This document shows, one piece after another, positions 1 to 8,887 of a DNA stretch of 64,000 nt (positions within the stretch are counted from its first letter, which is position 1; every line of letters starts with the position of its first letter). The DNA lies in contig NC_015684.1 in assembly GCF_000218565.1 (NCBI RefSeq), forward strand, positions 806,001 through 870,000. Reading direction: 5' to 3'. Under the pieces are notes generated by a model, which made no database searches, was not told the DNA's origin, and saw nothing but the letters and a program-made list of their open reading frames with translations. The position numbers and the translations under genes were made by a program. Source of the stretch: Afipia carboxidovorans OM5. Its GTDB lineage: Bacteria > Pseudomonadota > Alphaproteobacteria > Rhizobiales > Xanthobacteraceae.

Positions 1-1
1 G

Positions 2-691
2 GAAGCGAGCTGCCGCTATTTCGAGATTCCGCGCTGGCTGCTGCCGTCGCCAGCGGACATCTATCAGGCGTTCCGCGAGTCCGGCCACGAATTGTGGGGG
101 CACTCGCTGATCACGCTTTATGAAACGCTGGTCGGCTTCGCGCTCTCCATCGCCGTGGCGTTGCCGCTCGCGGTCATCATCGTGTGGTCGCCGATCTTGC
201 GCAGGACGGTCTATCCGGTTCTCCTTGCCTTGCAGTCCGTTCCGAAAGTCGCCGTGGCGCCGCTCCTCGCGCTGTGGATCGGCTTCGGCACTCTGTCGAA
301 GGTGCTCGTCGTATTCCTGATCTGCTTCTTCCCCATCGTGGTGGGTGCGACGACCGGACTGGCCTCCGTGCAGCCCGCGGTGATGGACCTGATCCGCTCG
401 CTGTCCGCGACGCAGATGCAGACCTTCATCAAGATCCGCTTTCCGACGGCGATGCCGCACATCTTCGTCGGTCTGAAGATCGCTATCACGTTGGCCGTCA
501 TCGGCGCGGTGATCGGCGAGTTCGTCGGCTCGGAAGAGGGGCTTGGTTACATCATCCTCGTCTCGTCCTCGCAGGCGCGCACGCCGCTCGCTTTCGCGGC
601 TCTCGTCCTCCTGACGGTCATGAGCGTCATTCTCTACTACATCGTCGAATTCGTAGAGAAGATCCTGGTGCCGTGGGCTCCGCGTAACTAA
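2..691 (+). CDS. ABC transporter permease, NitT/TauT-like (5' truncated)
   Basis: Inner-membrane permease of a nitrate/sulfonate/taurine-type ABC importer. The reading frame is open to the left edge, so the start lies outside the window; about 229 residues are visible. The visible N-terminal part has the family's pattern of a periplasmic stretch rich in Pro and aromatic residues before the first helix. Several hydrophobic helices follow, and the EAA-loop region (about residues 118-165, around SATQMQTFIKIRFPTAMPHI) docks the ATPase. The ATPase and binding protein are not in the window and are presumably upstream. It is followed after about 23 bases by the DUF1445 gene on the same strand, so it may supply substrate to the catabolic genes downstream. 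The substrate cannot be read from the sequence. Confidence 0.9.
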   Translation, partial: EASCRYFEIPRWLLPSPADIYQAFRESGHELWGHSLITLYETLVGFALSIAVALPLAVIIVWSPILRRTVYPVLLALQSVPKVAVAPLLALWIGFGTLSKVLVVFLICFFPIVVGATTGLASVQPAVMDLIRSLSATQMQTFIKIRFPTAMPHIFVGLKIAITLAVIGAVIGEFVGSEEGLGYIILVSSSQARTPLAFAALVLLTVMSVILYYIVEFVEKILVPWAPRN

Positions 692-714
692 CAAGTCGAT
701 TGGGAATGTCAGCC

Positions 715-1530
715 ATGTCAGCACCGCGCCCCGTTTACGATCCGTCATGGGATCGGGCGAACCCCAATGAAGTCCGGCGTTCCATTCGCGAGCGCGGATA
801 CACCGGCTACACGGCGGGTCTCGCGCCGGGCTTTGTCCAGGCGAATATCTGCATCCTGCCGAAGGATTGGGCCGAGGATTTTCTGCTGTTCTGCCAGCGC
901 AATCCAAAACCTTGTCCGTTGCTCACCCGCTCGGATGTCGGCGATCCGTCGTTGCCGGCGCTGTCCGACAACATCGATATCCGCACCGACGTGCCGCGCT
1001 ATCAGATCTTCCGTAACGGCGAGTTCACCGAAGAGGTGACGGATATCCGTAGCCACTGGCGCGACGATCTCGTGACGTTTGCGTTCGGCTGCTCGTTCTC
1101 GTTTGAGGAAGCGTTGCAGGACGACGGCATTCCGCTGCGGTTTCTCGCCAATAATAATGTCGCAGGCGTTTATGTCTCGACCATGCCGACCGAAGCGGCG
1201 GGGCCGTTTGAAGCGCCGTTGATCGTCACCATGCGCTCTTTCACGCCGCAGAATGCGATCCGCGCGATCCAGATCACCTCGCGTTTTCCGAACGTGCATG
1301 GCGCGCCGGTGCACATCGGCGATCCAGCGCAGATCGGCGTCGATCTCGCCAAGCGCTACCAGAATGTCGGCGATCCCACGGTCGGCGAGGGCGAGATTCC
1401 GGTGTTCTGGGCCTGCGGGCTGACGCCACAGTTTGCCGTGATGAAGGCGAAGCCGCCGTTCTGCATCACGCATGCGCCTTCCTCGATGCTTGTCACCGAT
1501 CTGCGCAACTCCAGCCTTGCGGTGATGTGA
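715..1530 (+). CDS. DUF1445 family protein (D-glutamate cyclase / putative hydro-lyase)
   Basis: About 271 residues, full length for the DUF1445 (YcsI-like) family. Bacterial members are annotated as putative hydro-lyases, and the vertebrate homologue is D-glutamate cyclase, which makes 5-oxo-D-proline. The recognisable segments are the N-terminal NPNEVRRSIRERGYTGYTAG, the GFVQANICILPKDWAEDFL stretch and a C-terminal segment with PVFWACGLTPQ. I chose the ATG at 715 because GGGA at 702-705 is well spaced; an in-frame ATG at 706 is possible. It sits one base before a gamma-glutamyltransferase-like gene, so a role in glutamyl or cyclic-glutamate chemistry is an attractive inference but is not shown. 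Confidence 0.85.
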   Translation: MSAPRPVYDPSWDRANPNEVRRSIRERGYTGYTAGLAPGFVQANICILPKDWAEDFLLFCQRNPKPCPLLTRSDVGDPSLPALSDNIDIRTDVPRYQIFRNGEFTEEVTDIRSHWRDDLVTFAFGCSFSFEEALQDDGIPLRFLANNNVAGVYVSTMPTEAAGPFEAPLIVTMRSFTPQNAIRAIQITSRFPNVHGAPVHIGDPAQIGVDLAKRYQNVGDPTVGEGEIPVFWACGLTPQFAVMKAKPPFCITHAPSSMLVTDLRNSSLAVM

Positions 1531-1531
1531 G

Positions 1532-3151
1532 ATGTTGTCGAAGCGCATGTCCGACGCGCCGTATCGGGATTTCGAGCGGCCGGGGAAGTCTGAGGCGTTC
1601 GGCGAGAACGGCATGGTCGCGACGTCGCATCCGCAGGCGACGATTGCCGCACTCGATATCTTGCGCGCGGGTGGTAACGCCATCGATGCCGCCGTGTGCG
1701 CCGCCGCCGTGCAGGCTGTTGTCGAGCCGACGCAAACCGGCATTGGCGGCGATTGCTTCGCGCTGATCCAGCGCGAGACTGAAACGGCCCCGACGGCGTT
1801 GAACGGATCGGGCTGGTCGCCTGCAAAGGCCGATGCAGCACATCATCGCGCCCGCAAGGAGACGGCAATCGATCCGCGTTCGCCGCACGCAGTGACCGTG
1901 CCCGGCTCGATCGCGGCATGGGAGAAGCTGCTCGCGGATCACGGCACGATGGATTTCGCGCGCGTGCTCGCACCGGCAATCAAGTTTGCCGAAGAGGGCT
2001 GCTGCGTGCCCGAGCGCCTCGCGCGCGATTGGGAGCGGCAGACCGACAAGCTGAAGGCCAACCCGGCTGCAAACGCGATCTTCCTGAAGCACGGCAAGCC
2101 GCCGCGCCCCGGTGACGTGCACAAGCAGCCGCTGCTTGCAGCGACGCTGCGCGCGGTCGCAAAGCGCGGCAGCGATGTCTTTTATAAAGGCGAACTCGCT
2201 GAGCACATGGTGTCGACGTTGCAGGCCGTCGGTGGTTTGCATGAGGTTGAAGACTTCGCCGAATTCGTGCCGGAGTACGTGACGCCGATCTCGGCCAATT
2301 ATCGCGGCTACGATCTCTGGGAATGCCCGCCGAGTGGCCAGGGCCTTGCGGTTCTGTCGATGGCGCGTGTGCTGGAAGGCTTTCCGCTCGGCGACTGGAA
2401 TCCGATGGGCGCGGAGCGTCTGCATGTTCAGGCGGAAGCAGCGCGCATGGCCTATGCCGAGCGCGACCTGTTCATGGCGGACCCGCGCACCGGCGCGGTG
2501 CCGGTTAAGAGCCTGCTGTCGGATGCAAATATCGGCAAGCTGCGCGGCGCGATCTCGCTGAAGCAGCGCATCGCGGACATCAAGCCGTTTGTGCAGGTGC
2601 CGCATCGCGACACGGTGTTTGTCTCGGTGGTGGACCGCGACCGCACCATGGTCTCGCTGATCAATTCGATCTTCGACGATTTCGGCTGCGGCATCGCCTG
2701 CCCGAACACCGGCGTCATCTTCCACAATCGCGCCTGCTCGTTCTCGCTGGAAGAAGGTCACCCGAATGCGCTCGCGGGGCGGAAGCGGCCGATGCACACG
2801 ATCATCCCGGCAATCCTTGCCAAGGATGGCAAGGCGGTGATGTCGTTCGGCGTCACCGGCGCGCATTTTCAGCCGATGGGGCAGGTGCAGATTCTGACGA
2901 ACGTCGTCGATTACGGCATGCCGATCCAGGCCGCGATCGATTTCCCGCGCATGTTTGCGATGGGCGATACGTTTGAACTTGAACGCGCCATTCCTGATGA
3001 GGTCGGCGCGAAGCTGCAGGCGATGGGCCACAGCATCACCCGCCCCGTGAATCCGCTCGGCACTGCGCAGGCGATCTTCATCGATCGCGAGCGCGGCATT
3101 CTTCGCGGCGGCGCCGACGGCCGTCGCGACGGCCTTGCTCTTGCTTACTGA
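1532..3151 (+). CDS. gamma-glutamyltransferase family protein (Ntn hydrolase)
   Basis: 539 residues, the usual size for the GGT family, whose precursor self-cleaves before a threonine that becomes the nucleophile. The N-terminal half has the typical GMVATSHPQATIAALDIL and GGNAIDAAVCAAA segments and GIGGDCFAL. The likely cleavage site and nucleophile are in HRDTVFVSVVD, Thr361. The C-terminal half has the substrate-binding region with RPMHTIIPAI and FGVTGAHFQPMGQVQ. No signal peptide is seen, so it is probably cytosolic. It may remove glutamyl groups or hydrolyse another amide, as some family members are oxamate or acyl amidohydrolases. It lies between the DUF1445 gene and diaminopropionate ammonia-lyase on the same strand. 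Family assignment is firm; the substrate is unknown. Confidence 0.9.
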   Translation: MLSKRMSDAPYRDFERPGKSEAFGENGMVATSHPQATIAALDILRAGGNAIDAAVCAAAVQAVVEPTQTGIGGDCFALIQRETETAPTALNGSGWSPAKADAAHHRARKETAIDPRSPHAVTVPGSIAAWEKLLADHGTMDFARVLAPAIKFAEEGCCVPERLARDWERQTDKLKANPAANAIFLKHGKPPRPGDVHKQPLLAATLRAVAKRGSDVFYKGELAEHMVSTLQAVGGLHEVEDFAEFVPEYVTPISANYRGYDLWECPPSGQGLAVLSMARVLEGFPLGDWNPMGAERLHVQAEAARMAYAERDLFMADPRTGAVPVKSLLSDANIGKLRGAISLKQRIADIKPFVQVPHRDTVFVSVVDRDRTMVSLINSIFDDFGCGIACPNTGVIFHNRACSFSLEEGHPNALAGRKRPMHTIIPAILAKDGKAVMSFGVTGAHFQPMGQVQILTNVVDYGMPIQAAIDFPRMFAMGDTFELERAIPDEVGAKLQAMGHSITRPVNPLGTAQAIFIDRERGILRGGADGRRDGLALAY

Positions 3152-3201
3152 AATCCCTGGAACACAGAGCTGCACCAGCAGCCGCTGAGGAGTGTGTTGA
3201 C

Positions 3202-4422
3202 ATGACGATTATCCCCGGGTCGATCCAGCTCGTGGAGAACCCCAAGGCGAAGCGCGACGAGAGCTACGCCAACGGCGTTCGCGAGACCATTCTGGGTGGA
3301 GCCGCTTTCGATTTCGCCAAGCAGGAGATCACGTCCTGGAACGGATATCAGAAGACGCGGCTGTGCGAATTGCCGGGGCTTGCGCGTGCGCTCAAGGTGA
3401 AGAATATTTTCTACAAGGACGAAGGCAGCCGGTTCAATCTCGGCAGCTTCAAGGCGCTTGGCGGTGCTTACGCCGTTCTGCGCCTGTTGCAGAAGGAAAT
3501 CGAAACCAAGACGGGGCAGGTGGTGCGCTCGAAGGCGATCGTCGATCGCTCGTTCGCTGACATCGTCTCCGGCATCACCGTGACTTGCGCGACGGACGGC
3601 AACCACGGCCGTTCGGTGGCGTGGGGCGCGAACCTGTTCGGCTGCAAGTGCGTGATCTATGTGCACGAGACCGTCAGCAAGGGCCGTCAGGATGCTATCG
3701 CGAAGTATGGCGCCGAAGTGCGCGTCGTGCCCGGCAACTATGACGATGCCGTGCGCAAGGCGGCGCAGGATGCGGCCGAGAACGGCTGGTTCGTGGTATC
3801 CGATACGTCCTATGAGGGTTACACCAGCGTGCCGCGCGACGTCATGCAGGGCTACACCGTGATGGCCGAAGAGAGCGTCGAGCAGATCGGCGAGAAGCCG
3901 ACGCATATTTTCGTTCAGGGCGGTGTTGGCGGACTTGCCGCTGCGATCTGCGCGTATTTCTGGGAACAGCAGGGTGCGGCGCGTCCTTATTATGTCGTGG
4001 TCGAGCCCGACCGCGCCGATTGCCTTTATCAGAGTGCGAAGGCTGGCAAGCCGGTCGCCGTGCATGGTGCGCTCGATACCATCATGGCGGGCCTTGCCTG
4101 CGGTGAAGTCTCGATCATCGCCTGGGAAATTCTTTCCAGGGGCGCCAACGCCTTCATGACCATTCCGGATTCCGCTGCGGCCGAAGCCATGCGCGTTCTG
4201 GCGTCCGCGCCTTACGGTGATGATCCGATCGTCGCCGGCGAGTCCGCGGTTGCCGGTCTTGCGGGTGCGATCCTCGCTGCGAGCGATGCCGATGCGCGCG
4301 CGCGGCTCGGCCTTACCGAGGACAGCGTTCTGTTGTTCTACGGCACCGAAGGTGCGACCGACGCTGCGGTCTACAAGCAGATCGTCGGCCGCACACCAGA
4401 AGACATTCTCGCGGTGGCGTGA
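3202..4422 (+). CDS. dpaL: diaminopropionate ammonia-lyase
   Basis: PLP fold-type II enzyme that converts 2,3-diaminopropionate to pyruvate and two ammonia. 406 residues, the normal length. The PLP lysine is Lys84 in FNLGSFKALGG; the phosphate- and substrate-side segments TDGNHGRSVAWGA and QGGVGGLAAAIC are present, and the C-terminal FYGTEGATD loop fits the family. A good ribosome site (GAGGAG at 3187-3192) precedes the ATG. Its stop overlaps the start of the M20-like gene (TGATG), as in the ygeX-ygeY pair of E. coli, where the two genes belong to a purine/ureide degradation cluster. The neighbouring carbamoyltransferase and hydantoinase genes of that cluster are absent here. Confidence 0.93.
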   Translation: MTIIPGSIQLVENPKAKRDESYANGVRETILGGAAFDFAKQEITSWNGYQKTRLCELPGLARALKVKNIFYKDEGSRFNLGSFKALGGAYAVLRLLQKEIETKTGQVVRSKAIVDRSFADIVSGITVTCATDGNHGRSVAWGANLFGCKCVIYVHETVSKGRQDAIAKYGAEVRVVPGNYDDAVRKAAQDAAENGWFVVSDTSYEGYTSVPRDVMQGYTVMAEESVEQIGEKPTHIFVQGGVGGLAAAICAYFWEQQGAARPYYVVVEPDRADCLYQSAKAGKPVAVHGALDTIMAGLACGEVSIIAWEILSRGANAFMTIPDSAAAEAMRVLASAPYGDDPIVAGESAVAGLAGAILAASDADARARLGLTEDSVLLFYGTEGATDAAVYKQIVGRTPEDILAVA

Positions 4423-5642
4423 TGGCGATGACGGAGGAGCAAACCTTTCTCGACAAGATCGACGCGGAAATTTCCGCGGAGCGTGACAACCTGATCGCGT
4501 TCTGCGGCCGGCTGGTGCGCGAGCCGAGCGAAAGCCCACCCGGCGAGACGCTCGGTGTCTCCAAGGTGGTGCAGGCGTATCTTGGCGAACACGGCGTCGC
4601 GTCCGAGGTGGTCGCGTGCGATCCGAATGCGCCGAATCTCGTGGCGCATCTCGGCGAGGGGGCAGGACGACATATCGTCTACAACGCGCATATGGATACG
4701 ATGCGCCCCGGCGATGAAAGCTGCTGGAGCGTGCCGATCCTTGAGCTGACGCGGAAGGATGGCCGCCTTTACGGGCTCGGCATGGGCAATATGAAAGGCG
4801 GCCTGGCCGCGATGTGCCTCGCCACCGCCGTTCTCGCGCGGCATCGCAAGGAACTGCCCGGCCGTCTGACGATGACGGCCGTCTGCGACGAGGTGATGTT
4901 CGGCGACCGTGGTGCGGTGCATCTTCTTGCTGCGCGCCCCGATGTGCATGGCGATTACATGATCAGCGGCGAAGGGCCGGGGTTCATGAACATGGCGCCC
5001 GCCGAGAAGGGGCTGCTGTGGCTCGATGTCGAGACCACGGGTGATGGCGGTCATTCCTCGCGCGCGATGAATGGCGAGACGGCGGTCGGCAAGCTCGTGG
5101 CGCTGCTCACCAAGGCCGATGCGCTGAACGATGTCTATGCCGAAATTCCCGCCGAGATTAATGGCGTGACGGGTGGGCCGGAGAATACTGGCCTGCGGTT
5201 GTCGTTCAGCGCGGGCGTCGTGCGTGCCGATGGCGTGCGCAGCCTTATCGCCACCTCGGCGCGGGCCGAGATCGATGTGCGTTTGCCGCCCGGCATCACT
5301 GGGAAGGAGATCGAGCAGCGCGTGCGCGCACTCGGCTCCACGGATGGCATCAGCGTGCGCGCGGTGAAAGGCTGGGACGCAAGCTGGACCTCGTTGTCCA
5401 ATCCGGTCGTCACGGAGATGATGGCGGCTGCCACCACGGTGCGGGGCGCGCGGCCCGATATGGTCGTGCGTCTGCCGGGCAGCGATGCACGGCGCTGGCG
5501 CGACCTCGGCGTGCCGTCCGTCTGTTACGGTCCGCAGCCGACGCTCTCGGCTGGTGTCGACGATTACGCCGAGGAGCAAGCGGTGCTTGACTGCGCCCGC
5601 GTCTACGCGCGCGCCGCGTTGCGGCTGATGAAGCACGGATAG
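4422..5642 (+). CDS. M20 metallopeptidase-fold protein, YgeY-like, with altered metal site
   Basis: 406 residues with the overall layout of M20/DapE/YgeY amidohydrolases: a catalytic domain, an inserted lid domain around TGDGGHSSRAMNGETA, and a C-terminal catalytic part. The first metal motif AHMDT (His90, Asp92) is intact. By eye alignment, three other sites differ: the bridging Asp of the GxxxDMKGG motif is Asn123 (GMGNMKGG), the second Glu of the DEE motif is Val158 (CDEVMF), and the C-terminal His is replaced near Gly378 (LSAGVDDYAEE). It is translationally coupled to dpaL and probably prepares or binds a diaminopropionate derivative. With these changes it may be a mono-metal enzyme, a binding protein or inactive. 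Confidence 0.8.
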   Translation: MAMTEEQTFLDKIDAEISAERDNLIAFCGRLVREPSESPPGETLGVSKVVQAYLGEHGVASEVVACDPNAPNLVAHLGEGAGRHIVYNAHMDTMRPGDESCWSVPILELTRKDGRLYGLGMGNMKGGLAAMCLATAVLARHRKELPGRLTMTAVCDEVMFGDRGAVHLLAARPDVHGDYMISGEGPGFMNMAPAEKGLLWLDVETTGDGGHSSRAMNGETAVGKLVALLTKADALNDVYAEIPAEINGVTGGPENTGLRLSFSAGVVRADGVRSLIATSARAEIDVRLPPGITGKEIEQRVRALGSTDGISVRAVKGWDASWTSLSNPVVTEMMAAATTVRGARPDMVVRLPGSDARRWRDLGVPSVCYGPQPTLSAGVDDYAEEQAVLDCARVYARAALRLMKHG

Positions 5643-5677
5643 AGCAAATTCAGGTTAGACGAAATCAGCTACTCGCC

Positions 5678-5815
5678 ATGCCCGGCGTTATGCCGGGCAT
5701 TCACGTCCTAGAAAATCAATAAGGAAAGGCGTGGATGGCCGGAGCATGGGCGAACGGAAGCGATGACGCTCTTCGGGTGGCTATGCCCGGCCATGGCGGG
5801 CCCCTCTATTTTCGT
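5678..5815. repeat. palindromic intergenic repeat region
   Basis: The 228-base gap between two convergent genes holds a 9-bp perfect stem, ATGCCCGGC with GCCGGGCAT around a 5-base loop (5678-5700), and a second partial copy of the same motif at about 5791-5812 (TATGCCCGGCCATGGCGGG). There is no run of T after either stem. The position and GC-rich hairpins fit a REP-like element and may also stop convergent transcripts. Confidence 0.5.
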
Positions 5816-5870
5816 GGGAACGTGAAGTTTTCTGAAGAAGATTGCTTCTCAGAAAATCGGACGTGAAAAT

Positions 5871-6644
5871 TCAGCCCGTCAAAAGCCGTTCGGTATCGAG
5901 CGCGCGGAGCAGGGCCAGCTCCTGCGCGCGCGGCGCTTCGGTGGTGGTGACGTTGTCGGCGAAGTCGAGCTTGAAGCCGGTCTGGGCCTGAATGTGCTCG
6001 CGCGTCACGCCGGGATGAAGCGCCTCGACGCGCATGCGCTTGGTGTCCGGCGCAAATCCAAGAATGGCGAGATCGGTGATCACCCGCCACGGGCCGCCGA
6101 GGGTCAGGCCGCTGTCGTGCCGGCTGGTGCCGCCGCGAAGCCAGCCGGGGCTGGTGATGAACTCGACCTTCTCCACGAAGCGGCGCCGCTCGTGTTTCAT
6201 CGTCACGATCAGATCGGTCAGGCTGGCGATGTCGTTGCCGCCGCCGCTGCCCGGCAAACGCGCCGCAGGTTTCTCATCAGTCGCGCGGATCAGCGAACTG
6301 TTCAGATTGCCGTAGGGATCGATCTGCGCGCCGCCGACGAATCCGACATCGACATGGCCGCGCTGCAACAGCAGCAGAACCTCGGTGCTGCCGAGCACCA
6401 TGTTGGAGCGATGGGCGCCGCGTTGATCGTTCGTCGAGGGCGGAATCCATCCGGGCTCGATCGCCGCACCGACCACGCCGCCTTCGAACAGAATGGTGAG
6501 CCCCGGTGCGTGTGACTTCTGCGCAAGGCACGCCGCGAGCAGCGGAATGCCGATTCCGGCAAAAACGACCTCGCCGTCTTTCAAGCTGCGCGCGCTGAGA
6601 ACGGTCATCAACTCCCGATCGGTACAGGCGATCCTGTCAAGCAT
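5871..6644 (-). CDS. CoA-transferase subunit B (glutaconate/3-oxoadipate type)
   Basis: 257-residue beta subunit of a family I CoA-transferase. The catalytic glutamate that forms the glutamyl-CoA thioester is probably Glu54 in LFEGGVVGA, the same position as in glutaconate CoA-transferase. The glycine-rich LPGSGGGNDIAS segment of the family is also present. The gene start lies inside the end of subunit A (8-base overlap), so the two are co-translated. It probably moves CoA from acetyl- or succinyl-CoA to an organic acid. The pair is transcribed away from the MDR dehydrogenase gene and may share its control. The acid substrate cannot be assigned. Confidence 0.9.
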   Translation of the reverse strand: MLDRIACTDRELMTVLSARSLKDGEVVFAGIGIPLLAACLAQKSHAPGLTILFEGGVVGAAIEPGWIPPSTNDQRGAHRSNMVLGSTEVLLLLQRGHVDVGFVGGAQIDPYGNLNSSLIRATDEKPAARLPGSGGGNDIASLTDLIVTMKHERRRFVEKVEFITSPGWLRGGTSRHDSGLTLGGPWRVITDLAILGFAPDTKRMRVEALHPGVTREHIQAQTGFKLDFADNVTTTEAPRAQELALLRALDTERLLTG

Positions 6645-7602
6645 TAGGCGTCGGTCTTTCTACGGCCTGCTCCGCATCGGCGATGGCGTCCTTGCCGATG
6701 AGAGAAAGATAATCGTCCCAATTATACGGCGAATAGAAGTAGCGATCGAGATAGTCGTGTAGCGCTTTCGCCGGGTCGAGGTTAGCCGCTCTGGCGTAGG
6801 CGTCCAGATGCGACATGATCGGCTCATAGAGACCGTAACATTCATGCGGAATCGAACCATAGGGCACTTCCACAACGGCATCGACGCACAGGAACGGAAT
6901 CACCGTGCGGTCCGGAGCATCGCGGATATCATCGTTGGGGATGATCTTTTCCGTGGTGAGGATCACGCGGTCTGCCGCCATTGCCATGTCGAGGTCCATA
7001 AAAGTCATGCCATCGATCTGCGCGTTGCCGTATTTGTCGCAACGCTGCACATGAATGATCGCGGTCTGCGGATTGAGCGCGGGCACGAGCAGAACCTTGT
7101 CGCCGGTGAACGGGCAATTCATCTCGTGCACCTCGGGGCGCTCCGCCTGCACGTCGGAGCCGAGCATGGTGCGCACGGGCATGAACGGCACGCCCATCGC
7201 GCCTGCTTTCAGCCGCATGCCGAGCGCGAGATGACTCCATTCCTCAAAGCTTGATGGATCGTTCGCGACGTGTTGCCGCATCACGCGCGACACGCCCCAC
7301 ATGATGCCCTGGCTGAACCAGCTCGTCACCACGCGCCGCGCGAGACCGGAGGCGAGAAGGATATCGCCTTCGCTTGTTGCGATCGGCCGATAGCAGACGA
7401 GATCCTTCCGGCGCGATCGCACCAGTTGCCAGATCATCGCCATTGGCGTGCGCGACATCATGCTGCCGCCGACGCCGACATGCTCGCCATCGGCAATCAG
7501 CGCCGCGGCAGCTTCCAGGCTCATGGTCCTGTCGCGCAGGCTGCGGTCCCGGCGCTTCTGGGTCGCGCGCAGTTGCGAAGGCGATTCATTGCTCATCATC
7601 AC
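6637..7602 (-). CDS. CoA-transferase subunit A
   Basis: 321-residue alpha subunit of the same heteromeric CoA-transferase. The N-terminal segment AALIADGEHVGVGGSMMSRT is the usual CoA-binding start of family I alpha subunits. Later segments such as NPQTAIIHVQRCDKYGNAQI and DRVILTTEKIIPNDDI also fit. Three ATG codons follow one another at the start; 7602 is the most upstream. The promoter lies in the 133-base divergent region shared with the MDR dehydrogenase, which contains a GntR-like palindrome. Confidence 0.9.
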   Translation of the reverse strand: MMMSNESPSQLRATQKRRDRSLRDRTMSLEAAAALIADGEHVGVGGSMMSRTPMAMIWQLVRSRRKDLVCYRPIATSEGDILLASGLARRVVTSWFSQGIMWGVSRVMRQHVANDPSSFEEWSHLALGMRLKAGAMGVPFMPVRTMLGSDVQAERPEVHEMNCPFTGDKVLLVPALNPQTAIIHVQRCDKYGNAQIDGMTFMDLDMAMAADRVILTTEKIIPNDDIRDAPDRTVIPFLCVDAVVEVPYGSIPHECYGLYEPIMSHLDAYARAANLDPAKALHDYLDRYFYSPYNWDDYLSLIGKDAIADAEQAVERPTPNA

Positions 7603-7634
7603 GGCACCAAATTTCTTGTGCGAACCCGGCTTTA

Positions 7635-7660
7635 CTTATGTATAAATTTGTATACTAAAT
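7635..7660. promoter_or_regulatory. candidate GntR/FCD operator in divergent promoter
   Basis: AT-rich island in an otherwise GC-rich region. It contains TTGTATACTA (7648-7657) centred on the GTATAC palindrome and a related half-site ATGTATAA just upstream (7638-7645). FadR/VanR-subfamily GntR proteins bind short palindromes of the form GT-N(2-3)-AC. It lies between the CoA-transferase genes and the dehydrogenase gene, and a GntR/FCD regulator is encoded 2.7 kb downstream. Binding is inferred only. Confidence 0.45.
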
Positions 7661-7735
7661 AATACCAAGCTCGGCAAGAAGGTCCAGGCAGGACCGGCGA
7701 CGAAGCCAAAAATGGGAAAGCCAACGGAGACACAG

Positions 7736-8794
7736 ATGATCCCTGCAAAGATGAAAGCCGCGTATTATCAAGAGTATGGCGAGCCGGACGTGCTGAAATA
7801 CGGCGAGCTTCCGACCCCGGTGCCTGGCCGTGGCGAAGCACTGGTGAAGGTCAACATGGTCGGCCTCAACGGCTACGACCTGATGGCTCGCTCCGGTCGC
7901 TACAAGCCGAACAAGGGCAAGTTTCCCCACGTTCTGGGCGGCGACTTTGGCGGCGAACTCGTAGCGCTCGGGCCGGAGACGACGAGCGACATCGCCATCG
8001 GCACGCGTGTGACGAGCTGGTGGGTGGTGCCGTGCGGCACCTGTGAGCAGTGCATGGGCGGCTTCCCGAACCGCTGCTCGCGCAACTATCGCTATCTCGG
8101 CGCGCATCTGCCGGGTGCCTACGCGCAGTATGTGAAGCTGCCGGCACATCACCTGATCGCTCTTCCGGATTCGGTGACCGACGAGCAGGCGGCCTCTTTC
8201 GCCAACGCTTTCGGTACGGCCTGGCACATGGTTGTCGTGCGCGGGCAGGTGCGCCCCGGCGAAACCGTGCTGGTCAACTCGGCAAGCTCCGGCGTCAGCA
8301 TGGCGGCGATTCAAATCTGCAAGAATCTCGGCGCTTACGTCTATGCGTCCTCGAGCGCGCAGTGGAAGCTCGACAAGGCCATCGAGCTCGGCGCCGATGA
8401 GGTGCTGAACTACAACGAGGTTGATTTCCCCGAGGAAATCATGAAGCGCACCAAGAAGCGCGGCGTCGATGTCGTGATCGAGCATGTCGGCGGCGACTTC
8501 CTCGGCAAATCGATCCGTTGCCTCACCCGCGGCGGCCGTGTGGTGACGGTTGGCGGCACGCGCTCCTACAAGTGCGAGATCGACGTCAACTACGTCTTCC
8601 ACAAGGAGCTGCAGTTGGTCGGCTCCAACAGTGCCACCAAGCTCGATCTCGACGCGATGATCCCGATGCTGGCGAGCGGCAAGCTGCGCTCTATCGTCGA
8701 CAAGGTGTTCCCGCTGAGCGAGGCGGCGGAAGCCCATCGCTATCTCGAATCGGCGAAGCAGTTCGGCAAGGTCCTGCTGCGCATCGAGCATTAA
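7736..8794 (+). CDS. zinc-binding MDR family dehydrogenase/reductase
   Basis: 352-residue medium-chain dehydrogenase/reductase. It has the four-cysteine structural zinc loop (PCGTCEQCMGGFPNRCS) and the nucleotide-binding Rossmann segment around VLVNSASSGVSMAAIQI. The catalytic zinc cysteine usual in alcohol dehydrogenases is not seen (LNGYDLMAR at that place), so it may act as a quinone or enoyl reductase instead. I chose the ATG at 7736 because CGGAGA lies five bases upstream; the frame extends to another ATG at 7712. It starts a probable unit with the acyl-CoA synthetase alpha gene and the GntR regulator. The physiological substrate is not evident. Confidence 0.85.
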   Translation: MIPAKMKAAYYQEYGEPDVLKYGELPTPVPGRGEALVKVNMVGLNGYDLMARSGRYKPNKGKFPHVLGGDFGGELVALGPETTSDIAIGTRVTSWWVVPCGTCEQCMGGFPNRCSRNYRYLGAHLPGAYAQYVKLPAHHLIALPDSVTDEQAASFANAFGTAWHMVVVRGQVRPGETVLVNSASSGVSMAAIQICKNLGAYVYASSSAQWKLDKAIELGADEVLNYNEVDFPEEIMKRTKKRGVDVVIEHVGGDFLGKSIRCLTRGGRVVTVGGTRSYKCEIDVNYVFHKELQLVGSNSATKLDLDAMIPMLASGKLRSIVDKVFPLSEAAEAHRYLESAKQFGKVLLRIEH

Positions 8795-8887
8795 CCTCAG
8801 AGAGCGTGGCGGCTGTTCGCGGTCGCCACGCTTGTCTCGTTATCGCCTCTCCTTCGTCAGCCGTCTCTCGTCAGGAAGTTTTCCGCC

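Noticed and set aside
1493..3175. Long open frame on the minus strand opposite the GGT-like gene (and similar ones at 3145-4539, 4371-5636, 11835-13451, 28182-30044, 48729-50216 and 51709-53235)
   Set aside because: These are antisense shadows of well-supported genes in GC-rich DNA; their translations are Arg/His-rich and have no domain features.
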